DNA of 64,000 nt from Isoetes taiwanensis (GCA_021234155.1 JAJEKV010000038.1:5257625-5321624); one strand, 5' to 3'. Shown: positions 12,192-24,130, counted from the stretch's first letter. The notes: a model not told the origin generated them from the letters alone. Translations and numbers: made by a program.

Positions 12192-12581
12192 TTATTCGGA
12201 GAATATTTTTACCACAATCTTTTTGTCGGACCATTCACAGAAAACTTGAAAGATTGCAGTAGGAGAGATGTTCTTCTTTCCAGTGAATTCGAGGAGCCAA
12301 GAATCTATGATTTCACCTTCAAATTCTTCTGAGCAAGGAGTGAATGTGTATTCTGCAGTGAACAGGTGATCCGGGAAAAATTGTTTGAAAATTAGGAATT
12401 CCCAGAGTTTATTGAATGTGCCTTGAAGGAAACCACAAGTAATTCGCTGCTCCTGTTTCAGAATGACAAAAAATTTCCCATCCATGTGAAGCTTACAGCA
12501 AGGAGAATCTGAAAATTGCTTGGCCTCTACAAAGCCAGAAATGAATTCTCTTGTAAATCCTTCTCAAATGCTTAGATCCAT
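12192..12581 (-). pseudogene. Small ORF upstream of LINE ORF1 (candidate third LINE ORF)
   Basis: A 97-codon open frame runs from ATG at 12485 to 12192. The same frame extends back to an ATG at 12581 and is interrupted only by TGA at 12566-12564 (codon 6), so the intact ancestral form would have been about 129 codons. The protein is rich in Phe and aromatic residues and I recognise no domain. It lies 177 bp before ORF1 inside the element boundaries. It could be an element-specific accessory ORF or a chance frame in the 5' leader. Confidence 0.45.
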
Positions 12582-12696
12582 GTATAATTTCATCAAGAAA
12601 AGGTTTGAATCGAATGGGACAAAGAATTCAAGAAAAATGGCGCTCCTCTGCTGACGTGGCATCCTCCCCTCCCTTCCATTACTACAAATTCATAAT

Positions 12697-12710
12697 TCAA
12701 CCTCCATTAT
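12697..12710. repeat. LINE target-site duplication, right copy
   Basis: TCAACCTCCATTAT, identical to 4826-4839; marks the 5' end of the minus-strand LINE. Confidence 0.92.
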
Positions 12711-12829
12711 AGTCTTTAACCTCCCGACCCAATCACAGGTGGCTTCCTGACGATTACGATCGGCAACACTTGATTGAAACTCCATCGTGAATGATGCCAT
12801 GACTCCGCAGTCACAAGTCTTCCTGTGTA

Positions 12830-13644
12830 TGTCAAGAGAACTCACACGATAGTGGGTCCCATGCCACCATATCGAGGAGTAAGATATATACTGTCAAAAA
12901 CACCATTAATGTCAATAGATACAATAACATCAAAAGAAAATACTCGATTTCGACATCAACATAATTTGTTGCAACTACCTTTTTCATGACACCTTGTCGT
13001 ATGCCCATTCCGTAGGCTGTAATATACTCCCCTTGTAATATGCATCGGTCAAAGCCCGTAGTACCCATTCTCTTTCCATCTTGTCGACAAGGGTTCATAT
13101 CCATCGAGTGCGGGGCTCGTCTATTATGTCGTCTCCATTCATGCCTCTTCTCTTCCATTTCTTCCTTTGCATTCTCATAACGAGCAATCCATTTTGCCAT
13201 TGGTGCGAATTGTAAAGAATAAATTGATTAACCTTAATGATCATATCGGTGAAATGACTTACGCATACCATTGCCTTCGCCACTACCCCCACAATCTTCT
13301 CGTCCCTTCATCACTCCATAAGCGAGGTGCATCTAGATGCGGAAATATATTAATCATATAGAAAAGTGACTCTTTACAGCAAGCCATCCCTGCCATACTA
13401 CCTTGGGGCGTGCTCTTTGGCGCACCATATCCTTCAATACCTTTTTCCAAGAAAAACATCCATCTCGCATGTACAGTTCCTTGAGCTCCACTTCCTCAAT
13501 AAGATGTACCAAAAGATGGGTTTTTTTGTCAAGAAAGCTCGTAGGAAACTCCTTCTCCAACAAGCAACATGCCTCGCCATTTTCACTTTCATCTCTTCAA
13601 TTTAGATCTTTCGATATAGTTTTTTACACATCCACCTATGAGGT

Positions 13645-13678
<34 letters not shown>

Positions 13679-15912
13679 TAGCCACAAATAAAATAGGCGG
13701 GGGACCACTAAATCAACATGGGTAACAACCTTATGACCTTTGATAGGGCACTTATTGCCTCAATGGTCCCTTGTCTAAAACTCCCCTAAAGGTCGGGGGC
13801 ATGAAGAGCTGCATGATCAAACACCAAATATAAGTATGGGTTACATTTAATAGTAGTGCATATATGTGGACTTCAATTGCTTACATCACAAGAACTTATG
13901 CGAGTCATGGGACTTTAAACCCGATCGGCTCCCGGTACTTGTGAATGCGGTTCATAATGATTGCATATAACCGGTTGGTGTTCTAAGGGCCCTTAAATCA
14001 TCATAAATAGCTTCGATGGTCAGCCCTAGCAATAACCCATTTTTTGCGGAGGAAGTGGTTGCCCTTCACCTCGGATCCATGCCTCTTTCTTTGTATTACT
14101 TACCTTAAGGTCCATCACGGCATTTGTTGTGTCTTTTTGACCAAATACATGCTTCCATAAAGAGTTTCCCACGTTCTTGAAGATATGCATCGGGTCTAAA
14201 GGTGTTGAATCAATAGGTGGGTCCAATATGGTAGTCTATAAAAAGCAGACTTCCTTTTCATATTGGCAATAAAGACTTTCCTCCTCGCGGCTTCCTCGCC
14301 ACCCTTGTATAATTCCTCATCCTCCTTTGTCTAGGTCGGCTCACGACATCCTCATTCGAGGTGCCCCCTGCGGATTTCCCCTTCTTGGATTTTCCCCTCT
14401 TCCTTCTTATCCCAGCGCTCACCCCATTCTCGTATGGTAATTACGCGGTGGTTCTCAGCGTATAGTCTGGTGCCATCGAATTGTGCCATTTGCTTTCTCA
14501 AGGGGTGCGTGGTGGCAAATACTTCCTAAAACCCTCGTATACTACTTTCTTGGATGCTTAGAGTGTGGCGGTGCTGCAACTTTTCCCCACATATCATGCG
14601 AGGGAAGTGCCCAGATGTCTTAAACCAGAACTTTCGGCAAGCCCGGGGAAAGTCAAGCATAGTCCATAATAGTATACCTCACGAGATTAAAAGCGTCATT
14701 TTTATGTGCATCCTAGACCTGAATACTGTGTTCCACAAAGGCGTAACTCATCCACAATTATTCTTAGGTACACATCTAAATTACTTGGTTTTTCTTCCGG
14801 TATCAATAAAGTCATAATAATGTGCCCCTCTTCATCAACAACCATGGGGGTATGTTGTAGTTCACTATCATCATCGGCCATGTAGACCATGCGGTCGATT
14901 GTGTACCATATGGGTTTACGCCATCGGTGGCCAGGCCCAAACGCACGTTACGTGGTTCTTTTCCAAGGTCAGGCCATGTCGCATCGACATGCCAGCCAAT
15001 GTCTTGCAAAGGAACATCAACTTTAACCTATAGAATAAATTATAGGCAACATATAAGTACCGAAAATAAGTGAATTTACAACTATTTGTAAGAAATGGTG
15101 ATGCATATACCTTGGGATTATTGGAAAGTGTCGAATAACCTTCTGAGGTACCGTTTTTCCCTTTAGGTCATTCCTGTATCTCGGTTCATTACATACGAGA
15201 CAATGAGTGGACTTCTCATGCTCGGCAGGGGGATAGAAGATCATACAATCATTTGGACATGCATGTATGACTTTATAACCAAGGCCGGTCGCTTGAATCA
15301 TTTTCTTAACTTGAGATCTGTCGGTAGGCATATTGTTCTTCTCTGGAAGGATCTTCTCGTGCAATAACCTGCGCATGTAAGAGTGGTAAGATAAAAGATG
15401 GAGATGGTGGTAAGATAGAAAGACTTGATAAGTATGTCACCTCAATAGAGCAGAGACACTTGCATTGCTCCACTTGAACTTGGTTTGGAGATTGAGAATT
15501 AGCAGGCACGCCGACAAACGAGAGGTTCGAGACGCAGGAAATAACTGCGTTTCTGCTTCGATAACAATAGGGTCATCGTCAGTACGACCAATCCTCGAAG
15601 GGTATCCCACATCTTCTACCATATCCTCTCCACCACCATCCTCGACATCATCTAAATCAATATCAGGTAATTCTTGAAGAGCATGCAACATATCGAGCAT
15701 CGGCTCGTCACGAAAGACTTCGTTCTCGGGTTCGTCAATAGTTTCATCCTCTTCATATTGATTGTATGCAATATCTTCATATTGGTGCGCTCTGGCTTGA
15801 AATTCACGACGATAGGTTTCCCTTTAGAACTAATGGATCGGGATGTCAAATAATGTAATAAGTATAAAATACATACAACCATTTGCATAGACTCACGAAT
15901 GACAAAAAACAT
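12830..15912 (-). pseudogene. CACTA / En-Spm transposase (Transposase_21, tnp2-like), decayed
   Basis: Reading right to left, blocks of a tnp2-type transposase appear in the correct order but in different frames. 15437-15700 has the 'AETQLFP...KWSNAS' N-terminal block. 15023-15376 has the zinc-binding block with IHACPNDCMIFY, CLVCNEPRY and FPIIPR. 14812-15009 has EPRNVRLGLATDG and NIPPWL. 14702-14890 has LDVYLRIIVDEL. 14026-14226 has DPMHIFKNVGNSLWKHVFG. 13354-13563 has the C-terminal 'FPTSFLDKKTHLLVHLIEEV...RARP' block, and 12832-13292 the 'QFILYNSHQW' end region. Stops and frameshifts break every joint. No CACTA termini were located. Confidence 0.85.
13646..13676 (+). repeat. A31 homopolymer
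   Basis: Uninterrupted run of 31 A within the CACTA remnant. It could be the tail of a small retroinserted sequence or simple slippage; no flanking duplication was identified. Confidence 0.9.
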
Positions 15913-17089
15913 ATTTAAAAAACAAAAAATCCTCTTTATTCCTTTTTTTTAGTACAACAATACTATTGTTCCATCTCAAATGGGAGAGGTCTATCATAGC
16001 GATAGTTGATGAATAACTCATCTCCAATGTTTATGCTTTTAATAGCACACACCATGATATATCTGCCTTTTACATATCTTGTAAAAAAATCTTCCTTCCC
16101 TCCTTGACACTCCTAAAAATTCACAATTGCATCGCTCACGGTTGTCAATAGAACTGTTGATGAACCCTGCAATATTGCCATGAACCCCTGGCCGACCATC
16201 AATAAACTTCAACTCCTCATCACATGCCCCCCACTATCGATCAAAGCATTGGAATTCATTCCATAAATCCTCATCGCCAAGCATATTAAGTCAAAGTTTG
16301 CCAAGTTTTCCAATCGTACTTTCGGGACACTGCATATGGCATTAATGGAATGTGGGTTCCTCGCTCCACTTCTATAGCGTCTGGGAGATAAGGGCGAATC
16401 GACTACGGACAAATGCGGCTCATAATAATGATGTATCTTCTTCCCCAATAAGCAAATTCTTGATCCATAGGGATAGGTAAGTCTCGGCCACAAGCCAAAT
16501 GTCTTCGCGGTGTCTAACAAAGGGTCGGACTAATCTTTGCAATTCTTGAAATTTCACGCTTTCGGGCGGTGAGGCCAAAGCGTTCTTGGGAAATGTGCGA
16601 CACATGCAATGTTCTCATGATTGTAGCCCCGCCGTGTTCTTTCCGCGCGGGGAACACTTTTCGGCGTTGGCGGCACCCATCCACATTATTGATGAATCAG
16701 GGTTTTGCCGGTTTCATATGCCTCTATGGACAACATTAAACCAAAATCCACATCTAGTTTGGAGGAGACATCGGCATCATCTACCTACATATTTAGATAT
16801 CATAAACATCTTGAATATATACTTGAACTGGGAGAGATACTCTTAAAAAAAAAAAAAACAAATAATAATTGTATACCAAACGATATCCATGACGAGCATC
16901 GGATCGGTGGGTTGTTCAAATGTACCAAATCTTATCGGATGGTCTTCAACAACCGTTCTAAAGTCGTCTCTTACCCCATACATCTTTTACAATCGCAAAC
17001 TATTTTGTCCCCTCGCCAATTACAAAAGGTAAGTACTATATCTTTGCACAATAGTTTGAGCGGTACATGATAGATACAATATGGTAGTA
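15913..17089. other. Unassigned sequence upstream of the CACTA remnant
   Basis: Minus-strand ORFs at 16209-16520 and 16420-16605 overlap in different frames and could be a decayed 5' exon of the neighbouring transposon or another element. I could not match them to a family. A13 lies near 16846. No other features seen. Confidence 0.3.
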
Positions 17090-17136
17090 TAAACCCTAAA
17101 CCCTAAACCCTAAACTCTAAACCCTAAATCCTAAAT
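17090..17136. repeat. Interstitial plant-type telomere-like repeat
   Basis: About six to seven units of CCCTAAA with a few variants (CTCTAAA, TCCTAAA). This is the canonical plant telomere repeat, short and internal here. Similar tracts arise by break repair or as internal telobox sequence. Confidence 0.85.
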
Positions 17137-17919
17137 ATGTAATTGGGCCCCGGACCGTAGTCCTCTCCACTCAAGGTGAAGCGACCATGCCCTTTCGTCT
17201 GACCCATATATAAGTTTCAATTGCAATAAAGATCTTTTGAGACGGCAGCTAGCCCCGATACATAGAGTCCCCTCCACTCAAGGTGAAGTCGACATATGAC
17301 CTTGACTCTGTGACACCTCAATTTTGTAATCTACATTGTACTCGATAAGGTATGAAGGTGAGTTTGGGCCCGACACTGGTCCTCTCCACTCAAGGTGGGG
17401 GCGGCAGGTGTCCTTGACCAAAATACTGCGTTTTTTTTTACTACTTTCGCGATTACCGTCCTCTCCTAGTTTATATATGTCTAGGCTACTAAATACAAGA
17501 ATCGGTCCACTTACATGTGGCCGGTTCGCATATCCGACCTCCACGGTGGTAAGACATCATCAATCGTCTCGGCCATCTCCAAAGGCCGATCATGCCGATG
17601 ACCATGGCGATCCATATAGGCGACAACAAGTACAAGATATGGTTAAAAAAAGAAGAACACCAAAGGCTAGGGCCGGAAGAGGAAGCGAAAAGAAAATAAC
17701 AATGAAGGCCGAAATAGTTGCTTATATAGAAATCTTTAACGTCGCGATGCGGCGTCACGTCGCGATGCGCGACGGCGTCCGCGATCGCGACGTATTGTCA
17801 ACGGTCACCGCCGGGGTCACCTCGACTTGGCGGACACGTGGCAAATACGCGTCGCGGCGTGTCATACGTTACGTAATGTCGCGTGTGGCCAGCGGCGCCG
17901 CGTATAAACAACCACCACG
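17137..17919. other. Intergenic sequence with a thrice-repeated 'CCTCTCCACTCAAGGTG' motif
   Basis: The motif occurs near 17161, 17270 and 17381, each followed by 'GCGACC' or similar, giving an imperfect ~110-bp repetition. Overlapping ORFs (17336-18001 plus, 17489-17758 minus) have no recognisable domain. From about 17740 the sequence becomes CpG-rich and leads into the palindrome array. Confidence 0.4.
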
Positions 17920-18330
17920 GCGTGACACACTGCCGTCCATTGGCGCCCAAGTCCACTGGCGTGACAGATGGGCCAAGTATTGTACGTCGCATGCGACGTG
18001 ACCTCGCAAGCATCCACCTGGCATGACACCTGCCGTTTACCTTGGCGCCCAAGTCCACGGCATGACCGGATGGGCCAAGTACTTTACGTCGCATGCGACG
18101 TGACGTCGCAAGCATCCACCTGGCGTGACACCTGTCGTCCACCTGGCGCCCAAGTCCACCTGGCGTGACAGATGGGCCAAGTCACTGTACGTCGCATGCG
18201 ATGTGACGTCGCAAGCATCCGCCTGGCGTGACACCTGTCGTCACCTGGCGTGACAGATCTGCCAGGTCACGATGTCAGACGTCGCATTACACGTCGCATG
18301 CGACGTGCCTGCGACGTGACGTCGCATTGA
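17920..18330. repeat. 102-103 bp tandem array, 16-bp palindrome ACGTCGCATGCGACGT in each unit
   Basis: The palindrome occurs at 17984-17999, 18086-18101, 18189-18204 (one mismatch) and 18291-18306, giving periods of 102, 103 and 102 bp. Each unit also has 'GGCGTGACA', 'GCGCCCAAGTCCAC' and 'GCAAGCATCC' blocks, though the last interval is less regular. More ACGTCGCA words follow to 18395. It is very CpG- and ACGT-rich and lies directly upstream of the gypsy integrase. Confidence 0.85.
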
Positions 18331-18410
18331 CGTCGCATGGTCACGTCAATTGCGACGTCACGTGATTCAGACGTCGCAAGCCCACGTCGCTAAATGTCCA
18401 TTCTCTTGTT

Positions 18411-19292
18411 GTGGAAACCTTCCGCCATTATAAGAAGGAAGCTGAACTCCTTTACTATAAGGACAAGTTATGTGTTCCCGAGACGTCTGGGGTTCGGAAA
18501 CTCATTCTCCATGACACACATAATAGTCCAATAGCAGGGCATGCGGGATTTATGAAAACCTATTTCAAAATCCGCTCCAGCTATTTCTGGCCAGGCATGA
18601 AGAAGCATATTGCCAGGTACATTAAGCAGTGCCAGACTTGTCAACAAACAAAGGCAGAACAGTTGCGTATTCCTGGTGAATTGCAACCTCTCGACATACC
18701 CAATGCGAAGTGGGAAGTTATTACCATGGATTTTATCGTGGGGCTTCCGCGTACCTTAAGGGGGTTTGATGCCTTAATGGTAGTCGTCGACAAACTCTCT
18801 AAAATGGCACATTTCTTGCCATGTCGCACCACAGACACTGCATTGGATACTGCTTTACTATTCACCAAGGAGGTGTTCCGTCTGCATGGCATGCCCCGTA
18901 CCATTATATCGGATCGGGACCCTAAGTTTGTTAGTGCATTCTGGAAGGATTTTTTTAGCACTATTCAAACTAAGCTTGCCATGAGCACAGCCTATCACCT
19001 GCAGACAGATGGTCAAACCGAGTGTACCAATCGCATTATTGAAGATATGCTGTGTAACTATGTCTGGAACAAACAGTCTCAATGGGCAGACTACATTTAT
19101 TTGGTTGAGTTTGCCTACAATAGTACTAAGCAGGAGTCCTCACGGATGTCTCCTTTTATGATTAACTATGGCTACCAATGCCTTACACCAAACACGTGGC
19201 ATAATCCAGTCTCTAGGGTGGAGGTATCCCAGCAAATGCTAGGAAAAGGGGTCCTACCCCATTTTCTCTCCCAAATTCGAATTTGGGACTAA
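18411..19292 (+). pseudogene. Ty3/gypsy integrase fragment
   Basis: One 293-codon frame covers the H2C2 zinc finger (HDTHNSPIAGH with CQTCQQTK) and the rve core with the three catalytic acids in context: ITMDFIVGLP, IISDRDPKFVS and TDGQTECTNR. LLYYKDKLCVP just upstream is the usual pol linker after RNase H. The RT and RNase H regions are missing on the left. On the right the frame leaves the family consensus after about SRVEVSQQML and stops, so the integrase C-terminus and any chromodomain are deleted. The original element would have inserted via integrase; this remnant cannot. Confidence 0.93.
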
Positions 19293-20057
19293 GGAGGAGC
19301 AGTAGCCAGCAGCCCAGGCTTGATTTACCAAACATCACCTACCACTTCCGAGAAATGGACTCTTATCGTGACCATGGTTCTAGCCAGGACACTGGTTAGT
19401 ACGTAGATAGCTTGGATTCCTAGATAGTCATAGGATTAACCCTTGTATGGATAGATGTATGGTTAATCTCTATTCTATGTTCTATTCAAAGTTATGGATG
19501 GATGGATGTATAAGAATAGCTTCCTTTCAGTTCCTATTGTGTTGTATGGGTAAAAGGGTGGGTAGAGAACAAAAAGGCCATCTAAAAGTAGGGATGTTCC
19601 TAGATAGAACCCCTAAAACCCTGTATATGCGGCCTATGCACAAGAGCCTACCTGGCTGTAGATGCTATGATGTGGTTTAGCACCATACAACAGGTATGAA
19701 GGTGAATCGGGGGTGGAGTCCTGCCTAGCGCGGCTACGGGACTCCTACAGTGTGCTAGACTTATAGCCAGTCACTGTGTGTGGGCTGGGTATGGGTCTGA
19801 CACTCTCTGGGCCGGAGGGTGGGAGCCTGTATGGCCGCCCTGGGCTCGAACGGGTTGGTGAGCTGACCTTTAGATTTAGGGGAGTAAGTCGGGTACGGAT
19901 GCGGGGGTCGCTGATGCGGCACATGTTACCCAGGGATCCGTCATACCCGGGGAGGAGACGCCTCTCTGACCTGCCTCATCGGACCGGGGAGATGTAACCC
20001 GGAGTAGTCCCGAAGGGTGATTCCTTGGGATTGCGTCTCCAGAGGGCTACAAGCACG
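19293..20057. other. LTR-like non-coding sequence right of the gypsy fragment
   Basis: Begins with a purine-rich stretch 'GGGACTAAGGAGGAGCAG' that resembles the polypurine tract before a 3' LTR. No ORF of interest. Likely the remainder of the gypsy element, with an internal deletion joining integrase to this region. LTR edges could not be fixed. Confidence 0.4.
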
Positions 20058-20330
20058 TCATAGCATGATTTAGCCTATCTGCAAAGTGTGCACAGGAGGG
20101 GCGGATGGAGTGGACAACCCTAGCCATTGTCTTATGTCAGCCAACGCCATATTATACTTCCGTCTGTTGATATCTTGAGACCCTGGCCGTCAGTTGACCC
20201 CTTGGAGTCTGAGCCCGGGGTAGAGCCTTGTTATTATGTTATCTTATGTTGTTACGAATGGATTGTATTTGCCATGATGATTGGGATGGACCACCCCTCG
20301 TGGTGGTATGTTATCCTATATTATAAAATT
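20058..20330. repeat. LTR-like direct repeat, copy 1 (second copy 24827-25080)
   Basis: From 'CATAGCATGATTTAGCC' through 'GGAGGGGCGGATGGAGTGGA' and 'TTCCGTCTGTTGATATCTTG' to 'GTGGTGGTATGTTATCC'. The same order and spacing recur at 24827-25080 in direct orientation with a few indels. No coding capacity. Confidence 0.8.
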
Positions 20331-20441
20331 ATAATGAATGTCTGTTGTGAATGTCGCCCTAAATCGGACGGCTGAGATCATTCGTGGCTTAGATCAGACG
20401 GTTTCTGTGATTTCTAACCCTAAAAATCCTTTTTCCCTATC

Positions 20442-20574
20442 GTGTTTTCCAAGACCATGGCAACCATCGAGCTTCCTCCCATCAATTCCGGTTTTCCAAG
20501 AATCGTGTTTTCCAAGACCATGCCTTGCCGTAGATATGGCAACCATCGAGCTTCCTCCCATCGATTCCGGCTAG
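20442..20574. repeat. 63-bp imperfect tandem duplication
   Basis: 'GTGTTTTCCAAGACCATG' at 20442 and 20505, each followed by 'GGCAACCATCGAGCTTCC' and 'CCCATC.ATTCCGG'. The second copy has a ~15-bp insertion. Confidence 0.85.
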
Positions 20575-20879
20575 GTAGAGGCACCGAAACCAGAGTTACA
20601 CCTTCACAAGGTGACAGAGCTTTGCCATTGTCACTGGAACTCCAACAGAAACTGCTCTTTCCTAATCCAGGTGCACATTTTCTTGCTTAGATTAGACATA
20701 GCTTCTTAAAACACAAAAAGCATTTGCGTATGCTCTGTTGTGCCGGAGCTCCTTAGGGCAAAGCAAAATCACCAGTTTGCCGGAGCTGTTTGGATGGCCT
20801 CTTCTCATTCGAAGTTCATGACGATTATTGCTCATAGCCTTTCTGTTTTTGAGGTTTGATATCTTCATGGTGGATCCTT

Positions 20880-21440
20880 GCTCTTTGTGACATACTTAAG
20901 TCTTTTATTAAAACCTCACATATCATTCGTGGTTTTCAGGCTTCAGGTGCTTCTTGACATCGGTGACATCAAGCTGATCAAGTTTTGGGACCGTTTTTCT
21001 TTACTTTGGAATGTCACCTGCGTTCTGCTTCTAAACAAAGGCTACTCATAGGTATTATCAGATGATCTTACTCTGCCGTAATTTCTGTTAATGTTTTGTG
21101 TACCATGTATTTCTTGATTATATACTGGATTTTGGCGTGGAAGCCGGATATTGCGTTTAGAGATCCAGCAAAGCTAAGAAAATGGGCTTTTAAAGCATAT
21201 GAGCTATTATGAGAGGTCAAAGAGCAGGATATGCTGAAAGATGATTCTCTATTTTCCAGGTTTTGCCATATCAAATGGGTAGATCTTCGCTGCAAAGCCG
21301 CAGCCGTAAGTGAGTCGCATGAATCAGTTACAGAATCGTTTTTTAAAATGTCGAAACAAAATTGGCTGATTCATAAAGTTGCAACTGTGTTTAGGTTCAG
21401 TGATGGCACCAGGGTTGCCCTTAAGGCCAAATTTGTCTAA
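20880..21440 (+). other. Exon-like fragment of an unrecognised plant gene
   Basis: The stretch 21140-21215 reads KPDIAFRDPAKLRKWAFKAY before a stop. A second piece starts after a CAG near 21260 and ends at a GTAAGT-type donor near 21307. This is the composition of genuine exons, but no family was recognised and the parts are not joined by a clean frame. Probably a gene fragment. Confidence 0.3.
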
Positions 21441-22319
21441 GCATAATTTAGAAGGACGGGCGAATAATAGAGTTGCAAGATTAGTTATGATGGCGAATGT
21501 TTTCTAGACATGAATGTTTTTTATAGAAATCTAGGTGAATTATGGCCAATATTATTTTGCCAAGATTTAAGTGTCTTTATTTTCCAAGTGCAATTTCTGT
21601 GGCGAAATTTCATTCGCCGGCATCCATATTTAATCAAGGATACAAACACATTATAACTAGAGTTGCATGATGCAATACCACAACTTAACCTTTGCAAATG
21701 AGAACGTGGCTTATCCTTGTAGATAAAACAATTAAAAGGGAGGTCTATAAAAAAATGCTCTCCAGTGCATTCTTAGAAGTATTTGAAACACAATAGCTAC
21801 AAAAATAACTCTTAAAATTATCATATGTACCTGGATGGATATGGAGAATAGATTAGGTTATGAAGAAAGCCTAGAATATTAGGCGATTCCTTAAGAAATC
21901 TTCGAGAAGGAGGGTAGAGGATAAGGCGAATCCATAGTTATGACGCTTAGTGGATGTGGCGAATTTTCAAGTGGAGTGAGATTTGTTCGTAGAAAAGTTG
22001 GCTAATTTTATTTTTTTCATCTATAACGGGCCCTACTAAGCCATAGCATCAAAATTTCTCGATACCCTTAAGAAATAGCCTTTTGGCGAACTTTCGTCCT
22101 TAAGGGCTACCCTGGATGGCACCCCATTTGATGCCCGCTTTATGAAGAGCATCAGCGTGGATGCATAGGATGGATTTAAAATAGAGCAAGTTGTCAGATT
22201 TATGATTATCTAGATTTTGTATTTCTGAGCTTAGCTAATCTTGCAACGTGAGATGAAGGCCAGAGATCATTATTGATTACCTGAATTTCGTGTTCTGAGC
22301 TTACCCAATCTTGCAACCT

Positions 22320-23460
22320 GCCATGGAGGCCAGAGATCAGTATTGATGCTGCTTCAACAGTTCAATCATGCTTTTCTAGGAGCCTTCCTTGAACGTTCAC
22401 CTCTGCCAAGGACACAGGTATTTGATGACTTAAAAATGCATGCATTAGACTTTGAAAAGTGGCTTCTTAAAAGTGAACAGCGCAATATTCAAGCTATCAA
22501 CGTTTTTTATTGGAATAGCGGTGGGCTCTGTGTTAATTTTTTGTAATGCCTTAGTATAGAAAGCATGGTGACTGTAGCTGGTTCATCGTCATAAATAAAA
22601 CAGTGTAATTGCTTCAGCTACTGGAGCAGACATTCCAAAGTTGGGCCATTGGGATAAGACTGAGATTTTGTCCATTAAAATTTGCAGCCACTAACTTTCG
22701 AAAAACAAGCCTTTGCTTCTTTCTATCCTTTAGAGCCTGAACCAGAATATGTCCTACTTTAACATTAACCAACTGTTGCAACATTCGCTTGCTTTAATCA
22801 GGACGTGCACACATTGTGTTATGGATATGCTTTATGCATGCAACCAGTGAAAATCACCTAAACCAGTGAAAATCACCTATGTAGAAGCATAGGACAAAGC
22901 CTCCAAAACATCTCATTGAAGAAAACTCTACTTTTAAGAAGCCTATGTATGTAGGAGATGCTTTTCCAGGTTGACAAGGATAATAACCTCTTTGCAAAAT
23001 TTCCTGCTGGTGAGCCAGTTTGGGAGCACTCCAATCCAGCCCATTTCAGAATGACAATTGTATTGGAACCTACAGTTAATGACGGAACAAAAGGCAAAGA
23101 TAAAAAGAGCAACAAAGAGAATTTTCTCTGCTGTCATGGTATGCCCCTAAATTAGAATCCCCCATAATCTCTTTCTATTCCCTTAATTTCTGTCTTTCTT
23201 AAACAAATATTCCTTGAGGTTGTGTTTCTTTTATTTCCTTCATGTTTTACAGGTGCTCAATGATATGCATGCAGTGTCTTTGATCTTACTGGGATTCCAT
23301 AGGAGCATACAAGTTGCAAGATGTTGCAAGATGAAAATGCATGGATGGAATGACAAATATGTGCCAGAACTTTACTGTGGTTTTGGCTATACATCACATA
23401 CAATTTTGCTTGTTTGCGCTTCTTATGAATGTAATCTTGGCCTAGAAATGTGAGCATTTA
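22320..23460 (+). other. Exon-like fragments of an unrecognised plant gene
   Basis: 22343-22546 and 22958-23140 read as plausible exons; the second includes LFAKFPAGEPVWEHSNPAHF and a Lys-rich stretch, then a likely donor near 23139. AG acceptors precede them. No known family could be assigned. 22857-22878 repeats an 18-bp block (CCAGTGAAAATCACCTA) in tandem. Probably the same broken gene as 20.9-21.4 kb, which is an inference from proximity only. Confidence 0.3.
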
Positions 23461-23463
23461 ACT

Positions 23464-23727
23464 ACTGCTGCGTACATGAACATTGAATAGTTGTCCAATC
23501 GTTCATGTCTTGCTGCACTTGCCAATGCCAACTACATTTAAATGGTGTTGGCTTTTATTCTGGCCACCGAATAAGCTCCTATCTATATTGATGACACTGC
23601 TGCGTACATGAACATTGAATAGTTGTCCAATCGTTTATGTCTTGCTGCACTTGCCAATGCCAACTACATTTAAATGGTGTTGGCTTTTATTCTGGCCACC
23701 GAATAAGCTCCCATCTATATTGATGAC
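23464..23727. repeat. 132-bp tandem duplication
   Basis: Starts 'ACTGCTGCGTACATGAACAT' at 23464 and again at 23596. The two copies are nearly identical (few substitutions), so the duplication is recent. Confidence 0.93.
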
Positions 23728-24130
23728 ACAACTTTTTTGCTCCGGTATTGATAACACAACTTTTTTGCTCTGGTAATAGCTATGTTAGAAAAGAAGCTGA
23801 AGCAAGAAACAAATGTGTTTGTTGCGAAAAAACTATTCTACATCAGCTTGCACTCAAGTATGGTAATTCTGCGAAGACCTAAGTTATACATCAACTGTGA
23901 TTGAAAAATATGGTGATATCCATTTCTACATCAGCTTGCAATAATTGCAGAGGAAGGGTGCATTTTAGAAATGTGCAAGATTTGGGACTAGATCCAATAG
24001 TATTAAATTTCTTCATCCACTTATGGCAAGCTAATGAAATAATGTAACTTTTTGAAATAGAATGTGCACAATCTATTCAATGTTGTGATCAAGATCAATA
24101 ACAAATCATTCTCTTTTATAGTCAAAGATT

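Larger units (their letters stand above)
4840..12696 (-). mobile_element. L1-type LINE, apparently full length (~7.86 kb)
   Basis: The element reads right to left: leader near 12696, small upstream ORF, ORF1, ORF2, then a poly(A) tail seen as T14 at 4840-4853. It is bounded by perfect 14-bp duplications, the product of target-primed reverse transcription. ORF1 has an RRM-like (DUF4283-type) region and a zinc knuckle; ORF2 has an AP-endonuclease and an L1-type reverse transcriptase. Length and domain order fit plant L1 elements. The exact duplication and open ORF1 suggest a fairly recent insertion, but ORF2 is broken, so this copy is not autonomous. Confidence 0.93.

Noticed and set aside
17336-18001. 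221-codon plus-strand ORF
   Set aside because: Runs from intergenic sequence into the GC-rich palindrome array, where stops are rare because of composition; no domain and no splice support.
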